This document shows, piece after piece, positions 1 through 5,426 of a stretch of DNA of 5,535 nt. The DNA comes from an uncultured Clostridia bacterium. Lineage in GTDB: Bacteria; Bacillota; Clostridia; Oscillospirales; Ruminococcaceae. The stretch spans positions 1 through 5,535 of the forward strand of contig CANRDG010000128.1 of NCBI GenBank assembly GCA_947629275.1. The letters are read 5' to 3'. The notes below the pieces were generated by a model, which made no database searches, was not told the origin of the DNA, and saw only the letters and a list, made by a program, of their open reading frames with translations. Within the stretch, counting starts at the first letter, position 1; each line of letters begins with the position of its first letter. Made by a program: the position numbers and the translations under genes.

Positions 1-1170
1 GACAGAATCGAGAACGCGCCTATAGTTAAGCTTGCGAATACTATTATTGAAAACTCTCACCGCCATGAGGCTACCGATATTCATATCGAGCCGTTTGAAA
101 CTTATACCAGAATAAGAGTCCGCGTAAACGGCGACCTTGTTGAACTTATGCCGCCTATCTCAAACCTGATACACGGTCCTCTGATAACAAGATATAAGAT
201 ACTCAGCGGCATGAATATCGCAGAAAAGCGTATACCGCAGGACGGTCGTATGTCAGCCGATGTTGACGGTACGCACCTTGACCTTCGTGTGTCCAACCTG
301 CCTACCGTTCACGGCGAAAAGGTCGTTATACGTATACTTGCTACAGGTAACGTTGCTTCAAGAAAAGTTACCGACCTTGGTATGAATGATACCAACTATC
401 AGAAGTTTATCTCTATGCTGAAAGTTCCGCAGGGCGTTATGCTCGTTACAGGACCTACAGGTTCGGGTAAAACTACTACTCTTTATGCGGCTCTCGGTGA
501 AATGGCTAAACCTAACGTTAACGTTATTACCGTTGAAGACCCTGTCGAAAAGGAGATCGAGGGTATCAACCAGTGTCAGATAAACGAAAAAGCAGGCATG
601 ACTTTTGCTGCCGCGCTTCGTTCTATACTCCGTCAGGACCCTGACATCATAATGGTCGGTGAGATGCGTGACCAGGAAACTTCCGAAATAGCCATACGTG
701 CCGCTATAACAGGACATATGGTGCTTTCAACGCTCCACACCAACGACGCAGCTTCTACCGTTACCCGTCTTGTGGATATGGGCGTTGCACCGTACATGGT
801 GGCTACTTCGCTTATCGGTATAGTTGCACAGCGTCTTACTAAAGTTCTTTGCCCTAAGTGCAAGAAAATGCGTATGAGCGCCGCCGAGGATAACGAACTT
901 CTCGGTATAGATCACAGCGTGCCTATATATGATGCTGTAGGCTGCTCAGAATGTTCAAATACAGGCTATAAAGGCCGTACCGCTATACATGAGATACTTC
1001 TTTGTACTTCACGAATGGCATCGCTGATAACTTCCGGCGCAAAGGCTGACGCTATAGCAGTTCTGGCAAAAGAAGAGGGAACAAGACTTCTTAGAGATAA
1101 CGTTGCCGACCTCGTTCAGGAGGGCAAAACTTCAATGGAAGAGCTTATCCGTGTAACTTATGCAGTTTAA
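1..1170 (+). CDS. pilB: Type IV pilus assembly ATPase PilB/GspE family (5'-truncated by window)
   Basis: This is the C-terminal 389 residues of a secretion-type AAA+ ATPase. It is open from base 1, so the true start lies to the left; the ATG at 148 is internal, because the upstream codons already encode the family motif ATDIHIEP. PilB hexamers sit at the inner face of the membrane and power pilin polymerisation. Fragment numbering: Walker A GPTGSGKT at 151-158, Asp box VEDPVEKE shortly after it, Walker B DPDIIMVGEMRD ending at 224, His box GHMVLSTLHTNDA just after. A zinc-binding tetracysteine follows (CPKC at 284-287, CSEC at 315-318), which is typical of PilB/GspE and absent from PilT; this separates it from the next gene. 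The C-terminus is complete. It has GEMRD where many PilB proteins have GEIRD. The pilT-type gene follows 32 bases downstream, almost certainly on the same transcript. Assignment as PilB rather than a type II secretion GspE rests on the neighbouring pilT and pilin genes. Confidence 0.93.
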   Translation, partial: DRIENAPIVKLANTIIENSHRHEATDIHIEPFETYTRIRVRVNGDLVELMPPISNLIHGPLITRYKILSGMNIAEKRIPQDGRMSADVDGTHLDLRVSNLPTVHGEKVVIRILATGNVASRKVTDLGMNDTNYQKFISMLKVPQGVMLVTGPTGSGKTTTLYAALGEMAKPNVNVITVEDPVEKEIEGINQCQINEKAGMTFAAALRSILRQDPDIIMVGEMRDQETSEIAIRAAITGHMVLSTLHTNDAASTVTRLVDMGVAPYMVATSLIGIVAQRLTKVLCPKCKKMRMSAAEDNELLGIDHSVPIYDAVGCSECSNTGYKGRTAIHEILLCTSRMASLITSGAKADAIAVLAKEEGTRLLRDNVADLVQEGKTSMEELIRVTYAV

Positions 1171-1188
1171 TATACCTTATTAAATATT

Positions 1189-1194
1189 AGGAGG
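1189..1194 (+). promoter_or_regulatory. Ribosome binding site that fixes the GTG start of pilT
   Basis: A perfect AGGAGG lies 8 bases before the GTG at 1203. It supports this non-ATG start, and the downstream codons (MATVDIDKIL) read directly into the normal PilT N-terminal domain. No terminator or promoter is evident in the 32 bases between the two ATPase genes. Confidence 0.85.
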
Positions 1195-1202
1195 AAAACA
1201 AA

Positions 1203-2273
1203 GTGGCTACTGTAGACATTGACAAAATACTCGACGAGGCAAGAGCCTTGGGCTGTTCAGACCTTCATTTTACCGTTGGTATACCGCCTATAGTAAGGCA
1301 GGGCGGTAACCTCAGAAAGCTCTCATCTTATACGGAAATGACCGAGATAGACATTCTCCGTATCTGCGAGGCTATGTGTAACGAAAGACAAAAAGCTTCG
1401 ATCAAAGATCATAACGATACCGACTTTACGTTCGTATCTAAGAGAGGCTTTCGTCACAGAGTAAACGTTTATCGCCAGAGAGGCAATACCGCTATAGCGA
1501 TACGTCTTCTGAGAAACGATATACCTACTCTTTCAGATTTGCAGCTGCCTCCCGTCCTTGCAGATTTTGCAATGCGCCCCCGTGGACTTGTTTTGGTAAC
1601 AGGTCCTACAGGTTCAGGCAAGTCTACAACGCTTGCCGCTATGATAGACCATATAAACGTCAATAAATCGGTACATATCATCACTATAGAAGACCCTATA
1701 GAGTATATGCACGGTCATAAGAGATGTATGGTGAACCAGCGTGAGATAGGTCAGGATATTTCGAGCTTCTCAATGGCTCTGCGTGCAGCGCTTCGTGAAG
1801 ACCCCGATATTATCCTCGTTGGTGAGATGCGTGACTACGAGACTATCGAAGCTGCGGTTACAGCAGCTGAAACAGGACACCTTGTTATGAGTACACTTCA
1901 TACCACCGACGCCGCTTCAACTATCGACCGTATAATCGACGTTTTTCCAGCGCACCAGCAGCACCAGATAAGAACGCAGCTTGCTTCCGTTCTGGTAGGT
2001 ATATGTACGCAGACCCTCTGTCCGACACTCGACGGACTTAACCGTGTTGCCTGCTGTGAGATACTTAACGCTACCGACTCTATAAAAGCTATGATACGTG
2101 ACGATAAGGTACACCTCATCGGCTCGTCAATGCAGACAGGTAAGCAGTTCGGAATGCAGACCATGGATCAGGAGCTTGCAAGGCTCGTAAAGAATAAGGT
2201 CATCTCTATGGAAGTTGCAAGAGAAAAGTGCATAAGCTCTCAGGAACTGAAGAGATTTATAGCAATGCAGTAA
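1203..2273 (+). CDS. pilT: Type IV pilus retraction ATPase PilT
   Basis: This 356-residue protein has the usual PilT length and layout. An N-terminal PAS-like domain (about 1-110, with the family segment GCSDLHFTVGIPPIVR at 17-32) precedes the ATPase core. Motifs: Walker A GPTGSGKS at 134-141, Asp box TIEDPIEY at 161-168, Walker B DPDIILVGEMRD at 200-211 with the catalytic glutamate E208, and His box GHLVMSTLHTTDA at 225-237. The tail carries GMQTMDQEL at 317-325, a PilT signature, and there is no tetracysteine zinc motif. The AIRNLIRE-like retraction motif appears diverged as SIKAMIRD (293-300). PilT hexamers depolymerise pili, giving twitching, retraction or pulling of adhered surfaces. The gene starts with GTG and is the last gene of the pilB-pilT unit, closed by the hairpin at 2288-2319. 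The family call is firm; a working retraction role in this organism is inferred. Confidence 0.95.
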   Translation: MATVDIDKILDEARALGCSDLHFTVGIPPIVRQGGNLRKLSSYTEMTEIDILRICEAMCNERQKASIKDHNDTDFTFVSKRGFRHRVNVYRQRGNTAIAIRLLRNDIPTLSDLQLPPVLADFAMRPRGLVLVTGPTGSGKSTTLAAMIDHINVNKSVHIITIEDPIEYMHGHKRCMVNQREIGQDISSFSMALRAALREDPDIILVGEMRDYETIEAAVTAAETGHLVMSTLHTTDAASTIDRIIDVFPAHQQHQIRTQLASVLVGICTQTLCPTLDGLNRVACCEILNATDSIKAMIRDDKVHLIGSSMQTGKQFGMQTMDQELARLVKNKVISMEVAREKCISSQELKRFIAMQ

Positions 2274-2287
2274 ATTTTGAAATACAT

Positions 2288-2319
2288 AAAACGGTGGGTA
2301 AATGTTACCTGCCGTTTTT
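2288..2319 (+). terminator. Intrinsic terminator after pilT
   Basis: Arms 2288-2301 and 2305-2318 can form 14 consecutive pairs (two of them G-U) closed by a three-base loop, with a T-run at 2315-2319 that overlaps the 3' arm. It begins 15 bases after the pilT stop and separates the motor genes from the pilin gene. Confidence 0.85.
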
Positions 2320-2384
2320 ACATTTTAAAGTAATTTGCTATATCAGTAATTGAGAAATTTGTATAAATTCCATAAAATAATTTC

Positions 2385-2405
2385 TGTGAGCAAATAAATT
2401 TCACA
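2385..2405. repeat. Short dyad upstream of the pilin promoter
   Basis: TGTGA at 2385-2389 and TCACA at 2401-2405 form a dyad with an 11-base centre that is not itself symmetric. It ends 6 bases before the -35 box of the pilin promoter, where an activator or repressor could sit. A second AT-rich inverted pair (GAAATT at 2354-2359, AATTTC at 2379-2384) lies just upstream. The region is so A+T-rich that chance is a serious alternative. The rest of the 2320-2411 gap shows nothing else recognisable. Confidence 0.25.
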
Positions 2406-2411
2406 TTTTAG

Positions 2412-2440
2412 TTGACGTTTAGAAATATTTATGTTATAAT
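2412..2440 (+). promoter_or_regulatory. Sigma-A promoter with extended -10 for the pilin gene
   Basis: The -35 box TTGACG (2412-2417) is separated by exactly 17 bases from the -10 box TATAAT (2435-2440). A TG one base upstream (2432-2433) makes it an extended -10. Only one base differs from consensus. Transcription should begin near 2447, giving a leader of about 30 bases. It lies downstream of the pilT terminator, so the pilin is an independent and probably highly expressed unit. Confidence 0.85.
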
Positions 2441-2458
2441 TAGTTCATAAATTATAAT

Positions 2459-2466
2459 AGGAAGGG
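2459..2466 (+). promoter_or_regulatory. Ribosome binding site of the pilin gene
   Basis: AGGAAGGG lies 11 bases before the ATG at 2478 but only 2 bases before another in-frame ATG at 2469. The second spacing is too short for efficient initiation. The ATG at 2478 also gives a standard five-residue prepilin leader, so it is preferred. Confidence 0.7.
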
Positions 2467-2477
2467 ATATGCTCACT

Positions 2478-3002
2478 ATGAATAAAAAGGGCTTCACGCT
2501 TGTAGAACTTATAGTTGTAATAGCAATAATAGGTATACTTGCAGCAATACTTGTGCCGGCTATGATAGGATATATCAACGATTCAAAGCTCTCGTCAGCA
2601 AATTCTTCGGCTAAAACAGCGTATAATGCGGTGCTGGTGTATGCGCAGAAGTGTTATTCAGCGAGCAATTTGCTGCGCCCTACAGCAGATGATGAGGAAG
2701 GATATTTAATAATGAATTTGCAAAACTGCGGCTCGGTAGATATGCCGCAGGCATCAGAATATAAAGGTGATGCTAATACGGGAGCGGTGGGCTCAATGGA
2801 AGATGTTCTGAGCAGAGCGCTTGAATCAACGCTCGGCGTGAATGCGAACGGCAGTTGTGCTAAGGTCTACATAGGAAGCAATGGATTTCCTATAGCGGTC
2901 GCGTGGTCAAGAAGCGAGGAAGACAGGTTTGTAGGCTGTTACCCCGACCAGACCGAAAAGGCAACTGACGGCGGAATAAATGATTTTGAATTTTCTTTGT
3001 AA
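2478..3002 (+). CDS. Type IV prepilin (type IV pilin-like protein)
   Basis: This 174-residue class III signal-peptide protein is a subunit of a type IV pilus or pseudopilus. The leader MNKKG is followed by FTLVE, so prepilin peptidase would cut after G5 and N-methylate F6; the glutamate at mature position 5, needed for assembly, is present. Residues 6-31 form the hydrophobic N-terminal helix that anchors the subunit in the membrane and later forms the pilus core. The globular part (about 32-174) is not one I recognise. It contains four cysteines (C59, C84, C127, C154), enough for two disulfides outside the cell. The start at 2478 is chosen over the in-frame ATG at 2469 because of ribosome-site spacing and leader length. 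The gene has its own promoter and terminator and stands alone after pilB-pilT. Whether it is the major pilin or a minor one cannot be told; the strong promoter favours an abundant subunit. In Ruminococcus, type IV pilin-like proteins have been linked to cellulose adhesion, but that role here is speculation. Confidence 0.92.
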   Translation: MNKKGFTLVELIVVIAIIGILAAILVPAMIGYINDSKLSSANSSAKTAYNAVLVYAQKCYSASNLLRPTADDEEGYLIMNLQNCGSVDMPQASEYKGDANTGAVGSMEDVLSRALESTLGVNANGSCAKVYIGSNGFPIAVAWSRSEEDRFVGCYPDQTEKATDGGINDFEFSL

Positions 3003-3016
3003 GCAGTAAAATTTAA

Positions 3017-3050
3017 GCCGAGGGCAAAATGTCCTCGGCCTTTTGTTTTT
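3017..3050 (+). terminator. Intrinsic terminator after the pilin gene, possibly bidirectional
   Basis: GCCGAGG (3017-3023) pairs perfectly with CCTCGGC (3033-3039), with one further G-U pair inside and a 7-base loop. A T-rich tail (TTTTGTTTTT, 3041-3050) follows. It starts 14 bases after the pilin stop. Read on the other strand, the same hairpin begins 21 bases after the scfB stop and is followed by TTAAATTTTA, a weaker U-tract, so it may also end the converging scf transcript. Confidence 0.85.
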
Positions 3051-3060
3051 GTTTGATAAG

Positions 3061-4446
3061 TTACTGCTCTTCACTCTGCCACACTTCCACAGCCTGCGCG
3101 ACTTTCATCATAATGGCACATTCTATGCGCTTTTTGAACAGCCTGCACCCATACTCATACACGCCCGTAACGCAGCCCGTGGCATGGTATGCGTTGGCAG
3201 CACAGCCGCCGCTGCAATACAGTTTAGCCCAGCAGTCTTTGCACTGCTCGCGCGCGTAGGCGTTGCACATTTTGAATTTATTCTGTACTTCGGTGTTTGT
3301 AACGCCTTTCCATATGTCGCCAAGGCTGTAAGTCGGGTCGCTTACAAACTGGTGGCAGGGGAACAATCCACCCCACGGCGTTACAGCAAGATATTCTGTA
3401 CCGCTGCCGCAGCCCGAAATTCGCTTGTATATGCACGGTCCGCCCTCGAGGTCAAGCATATAGTGGTAGAATGTTATCGGCTTGCCTTGCTTTTCGCGTT
3501 CCAGCATTTCAAAGGCAAGCTTTTCATACTGCTCGCACAAAATAGGGAAGTCCTCCTCGGTAAGCGCATACGGCTCATTCGGCGCGCACACAACCGGTTC
3601 CATTGAAAGCTCCGTAAACCCGAGATCCGCCATATGCAGTATATCTTCAGTAAAATCGGTGTTTTCATGTGTAAATGTGCCGCGCATATAGTAACCCTTG
3701 CCGCCGCGGCGTTTTACTAGCTCTTTGAACTTCGGCACGATAGTATCATAGCTGCCCTGACCCGAAACGGTCTTGCGCAGGCGGTCGTGAACTTCCTTTC
3801 TGCCGTCGAGAGAAAGCACGACATTGTGCATCTCTCTGTTGCAAAAGTCAATAACTTCGTCGTTTATCAGCATACCGTTGGTCGTCAGCGTAAAGCGGAA
3901 ACGCTTGTTGTGCGTTTTTTCTATCTCTCTTCCATATTCAACAATGCCTTTCACCACTTCAAAGTCCATAAGCGGTTCGCCGCCGAAAAAGTCTACCTCT
4001 AAATTTACGCGCTTGCCCGAATTTTCAACAAGAAAATCAAGCGCCCTCTTGCCCGTTTCAAGGCTCATCAGAGCACGTTCGCCGTGATATTTGCCCTGGC
4101 TTGCAAAGCAGTATTCGCAGGTAAGGTTACAGGTGTGCGCAACGTTCAGACACAGCGCCTTTACCTCGGTATGCCTGTTTTTGAAATCAAAAGCCTTGTC
4201 GGCGTACTCATCGGGCGCAAAAAGCTGACCGTCCTCTTTGAGCTTGTCAATATCAGAAATAGCATCAAGAATATCCTGACGGGAAATGTCGGGATATTTT
4301 TTTGCCATAGCGCCCACGATCTGCTCTGTATCGCTGTTTTCATACATGGCTATCATGTCATACACAAGGTCGTCAACGCAGTGTATGCTGCCGCTGTATG
4401 TATCAAGAACGATATTGTATCCACCCAGTTTGTACTGATGTATCAT
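3061..4446 (-). CDS. scfB: SCIFF ranthipeptide thioether maturase (radical SAM/SPASM)
   Basis: This 461-residue radical SAM enzyme matches the SCIFF maturase family (CteB of Clostridium thermocellum is a known member). It uses SAM and iron-sulfur clusters to join Cys sulfur to a carbon of another residue in the ScfA peptide. Layout: residues 1 to about 90 form the N-terminal peptide-binding (RRE-like) domain beginning MIHQYKLGGYNIVLD. The radical SAM core starts near 95, with the cluster motif CNLTCEYC (C106, C110, C113) and GGEP at 155-158. The C-terminal SPASM domain shows C346-X12-G-X4-C364, then C402-X2-C405-X5-C411-X3-C415, and C434, the seven-cysteine pattern for two auxiliary [4Fe-4S] clusters. 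No expected ligand is missing. The ATG at 4446 is preceded by GGAG with an 8-base gap. The precursor gene scfA lies 72 bases upstream on the same strand, separated by an attenuator-like hairpin. The enzyme is probably cytoplasmic. Confidence 0.95.
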   Translation of the reverse strand: MIHQYKLGGYNIVLDTYSGSIHCVDDLVYDMIAMYENSDTEQIVGAMAKKYPDISRQDILDAISDIDKLKEDGQLFAPDEYADKAFDFKNRHTEVKALCLNVAHTCNLTCEYCFASQGKYHGERALMSLETGKRALDFLVENSGKRVNLEVDFFGGEPLMDFEVVKGIVEYGREIEKTHNKRFRFTLTTNGMLINDEVIDFCNREMHNVVLSLDGRKEVHDRLRKTVSGQGSYDTIVPKFKELVKRRGGKGYYMRGTFTHENTDFTEDILHMADLGFTELSMEPVVCAPNEPYALTEEDFPILCEQYEKLAFEMLEREKQGKPITFYHYMLDLEGGPCIYKRISGCGSGTEYLAVTPWGGLFPCHQFVSDPTYSLGDIWKGVTNTEVQNKFKMCNAYAREQCKDCWAKLYCSGGCAANAYHATGCVTGVYEYGCRLFKKRIECAIMMKVAQAVEVWQSEEQ

Positions 4447-4460
4447 AATTTCATCTCCAT

Positions 4461-4497
4461 AAAAACAAAGCCGCTTACGCAGGAAACGGTAAACGGC
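4461..4497 (-). terminator. Attenuator-like terminator between scfA and scfB
   Basis: On the minus strand GCCGTTTAC (4497-4489) pairs with GTAAGCGGC (4478-4470) over 9 pairs including one G-U, with a 10-base loop. TTTGTTTTT follows at 4469-4461, just before the scfB ribosome site. It has the form of an intrinsic terminator inside the two-gene unit. Partial readthrough would give much more scfA than scfB message. Confidence 0.7.
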
Positions 4498-4518
4498 AAT
4501 TGTACTTTTTCAGAAATA

Positions 4519-4671
4519 TCAGTCTTTCTTACCGCACTTCTCGCACTGCTGGTTAGCAACGCCGCACGAGGTCTTGCAGGCTGACTGGCATGAAGTCTGG
4601 CACTCGCCGCAGCCGCCGTTTTTAACGCTGTCCTTGATATTTCTTGTTTTTACGGTAACTATTCTTTTCAT
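4519..4671 (-). CDS. scfA: SCIFF-type ranthipeptide precursor (seven-cysteine variant)
   Basis: This 50-residue peptide is the substrate of the adjacent maturase. Residues 1-20 (MKRIVTVKTRNIKDSVKNGG) are the leader, including the SCIFF-like VKTRNIK segment bound by the maturase. Residues 21-50 carry the Cys-rich core, with GCGECQTSCQSACKTSC (20-36) almost identical to what I recall as the family consensus. Cysteines are at 21, 24, 28, 32, 36, 43 and 46. Two oddities: the family name means six cysteines in forty-five residues, but here a seventh (C46) and a longer GKKD tail are present; and residue 37 is Gly where the usual sequence has Thr, the crosslink acceptor in characterised members. The ATG at 4671 has AAGGAG 10 bases upstream and a perfect promoter. 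The mature product has been proposed to act in signalling or quorum-type control in clostridia, which is unproven here. No dedicated exporter or protease gene is visible nearby. Confidence 0.95.
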   Translation of the reverse strand: MKRIVTVKTRNIKDSVKNGGCGECQTSCQSACKTSCGVANQQCEKCGKKD

Positions 4672-4681
4672 AAGTCATGAT

Positions 4682-4687
4682 CTCCTT
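4682..4687 (-). promoter_or_regulatory. Ribosome binding site of scfA
   Basis: AAGGAG at 4687-4682 on the minus strand lies 10 bases before the scfA ATG. Another ATG (4678-4676) sits only 3 bases from it and in a different frame, too close to be used. Just upstream, TTGACAA and TTGTTAA (4704-4688) could form a weak 7-pair hairpin in the leader. Confidence 0.75.
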
Positions 4688-4708
4688 AACAAAAATATTG
4701 TCAAAACT

Positions 4709-4737
4709 ATTATAACGCATTTTGTCTCATTTGTCAA
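4709..4737 (-). promoter_or_regulatory. Perfect consensus sigma-A promoter for scfA
   Basis: On the minus strand TTGACA (4737-4732), a 17-base spacer (4731-4715) and TATAAT (4714-4709) match the sigma-A consensus at all twelve positions with optimal spacing. Transcription should begin near 4702, about 30 bases before the scfA start. The -35 box overlaps the folT stop codon (4736-4734), so the last folT codon and the promoter share bases. Strong, probably constitutive expression of the peptide is inferred. Confidence 0.9.
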
Positions 4738-5357
4738 GCCGCTTTTTTGCTGCCGGCAGATATTCTTCTAAACGCCGCCAAAGCCGCAGGCAGCAGCACG
4801 AACAGCAGCGGCAGATCTGCCACAAGTTCTATAACATTTTTTGCGGTGCGTGCTATAATTGCCTCCGTGTAAGCCTGCTTGGGTATAAAGCCGTAATGCA
4901 TATTCAGCTTGGTATTTATAAGCAGGTTTATGAATATAACGTCTATCAGCCTTGCTATGACTGCTCTTACATACAGAGTTATGTCATACTCTTTTCCGCT
5001 TTTGTTGTTTACAAGTTTAAGCGAATGTTCATCGTTTTTGTGATACAGGCAAACGCCGTATATAAGCCCCTGCAATCCTGCCACAAGCACATATATCGGG
5101 AAAAATCCCTGAGACTGGTTAGAAGCAATAAACCCTACCACGTCGCACGCAAGACCTGCCATAAAGCCAACGGTAGGGCCAAACAGCATACCTATCATAG
5201 CAACGGCGAGAAATGCAAAATTTATCTTCACGACCTGCAAGTTTATCGAGAACATCTCCAGCAGCATTGACAGCGCTATAAGTATTCCCGTAAGGGTCAG
5301 GCAGCGCACGCTTTTAAGCTCCAGCGCCGATTTTTTGAACATAGAAAAAAAGCTCAT
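4734..5357 (-). CDS. folT: Folate-specific ECF transporter S component FolT
   Basis: This 207-residue integral membrane protein has about six hydrophobic segments (roughly 18-36, 45-57, 60-78, 86-105, 127-148 and 175-197), the size and topology of ECF S components. S components bind a vitamin and work with a shared EcfT/EcfA/EcfA' module, which is not in this window. Family-like features are the LFGPTVGFMAGLACDVVGF segment (58-76), the GLIYG motif (97-101) and ARTAKN (169-174) before the last helix. The substrate assignment is made firm by the THF riboswitch directly upstream: reduced folate represses its own uptake. The ATG at 5357 follows AAGGAGG with a 9-base gap; M6 would leave too long a gap. 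A charged loop at about 106-126 is longer than the other loops. No terminator is seen between folT and scfA, so folT transcripts probably run into scfA. Confidence 0.88.
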   Translation of the reverse strand: MSFFSMFKKSALELKSVRCLTLTGILIALSMLLEMFSINLQVVKINFAFLAVAMIGMLFGPTVGFMAGLACDVVGFIASNQSQGFFPIYVLVAGLQGLIYGVCLYHKNDEHSLKLVNNKSGKEYDITLYVRAVIARLIDVIFINLLINTKLNMHYGFIPKQAYTEAIIARTAKNVIELVADLPLLFVLLPAALAAFRRISAGSKKAA

Positions 5358-5367
5358 CTTAAATTAC

Positions 5368-5408
5368 CTCCTTAATTTACGCAAGCTTGGCTTTTTGCGT
5401 AATCGGAG
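5368..5408 (-). promoter_or_regulatory. Riboswitch expression platform: Shine-Dalgarno sequestering hairpin of folT
   Basis: On the minus strand TTACGCAA (5402-5395) and TTGCGTAA (5384-5377) form a perfect 8-pair stem. With small bulges it can extend outward so that CTCC (5408-5405) pairs with GGAG (5371-5368), the core of the AAGGAGG ribosome site at 5373-5367. No U-run follows, so this is a translation-control element and not a terminator. The 5' arm can instead pair with TTGTGTAA (5431-5424), which overlaps the 3' strand of aptamer helix P1, giving a mutually exclusive switch. Confidence 0.7.
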
Positions 5409-5426
5409 CGACGAGCTTTCCGGTTA

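Noticed and set aside
2385..2405. CRP-type operator TGTGA-N6-TCACA
   Set aside because: The spacer here is 11 bases, not 6, and classical CRP control is not expected in Clostridia.
2453..2458. Second TATAAT before the pilin gene
   Set aside because: It has no -35 box at 16-18 bases and would start transcription at about the ribosome site; probably an A+T-rich coincidence.
2469..2477. Upstream in-frame ATG giving a 177-residue prepilin
   Set aside because: It lies only 2 bases from the ribosome site; the ATG at 2478 gives better spacing and the usual five-residue leader.
3043..3606. 187-codon plus-strand open frame opposite scfB
   Set aside because: It lies entirely antisense to the C-terminal SPASM part of the maturase, shows no family motif and overlaps the terminator tail; it is a shadow of scfB.
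4084..4584. 166-codon plus-strand open frame across the scfB 5' end and scfA
   Set aside because: It runs antisense to scfB, the attenuator and scfA, whose motifs and ribosome sites are clear.
4622..4678. Overlapping 18-codon minus-strand reading frame starting at the ATG 4678-4676
   Set aside because: It is out of frame with scfA, its ATG is only 3 bases from the ribosome site, and the peptide shows no recognisable feature.
4699..4704. Second TTGACA on the minus strand downstream of the scfA -10 box
   Set aside because: A -10 box at proper spacing would fall within the scfA start region, and none is present; it falls near the predicted transcription start.
4722..5270. 182-codon plus-strand open frame opposite folT
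   Set aside because: Its composition is odd (rich in Tyr, Cys, Gln and His), as expected of an antisense reading of a membrane protein gene; folT on the other strand has helices, a ribosome site and a riboswitch.
5377..5402. Hairpin in the folT leader as a transcription terminator
   Set aside because: The 3' arm is followed by an A-rich stretch and the ribosome site, not a U-run, so a translation-control role fits better.
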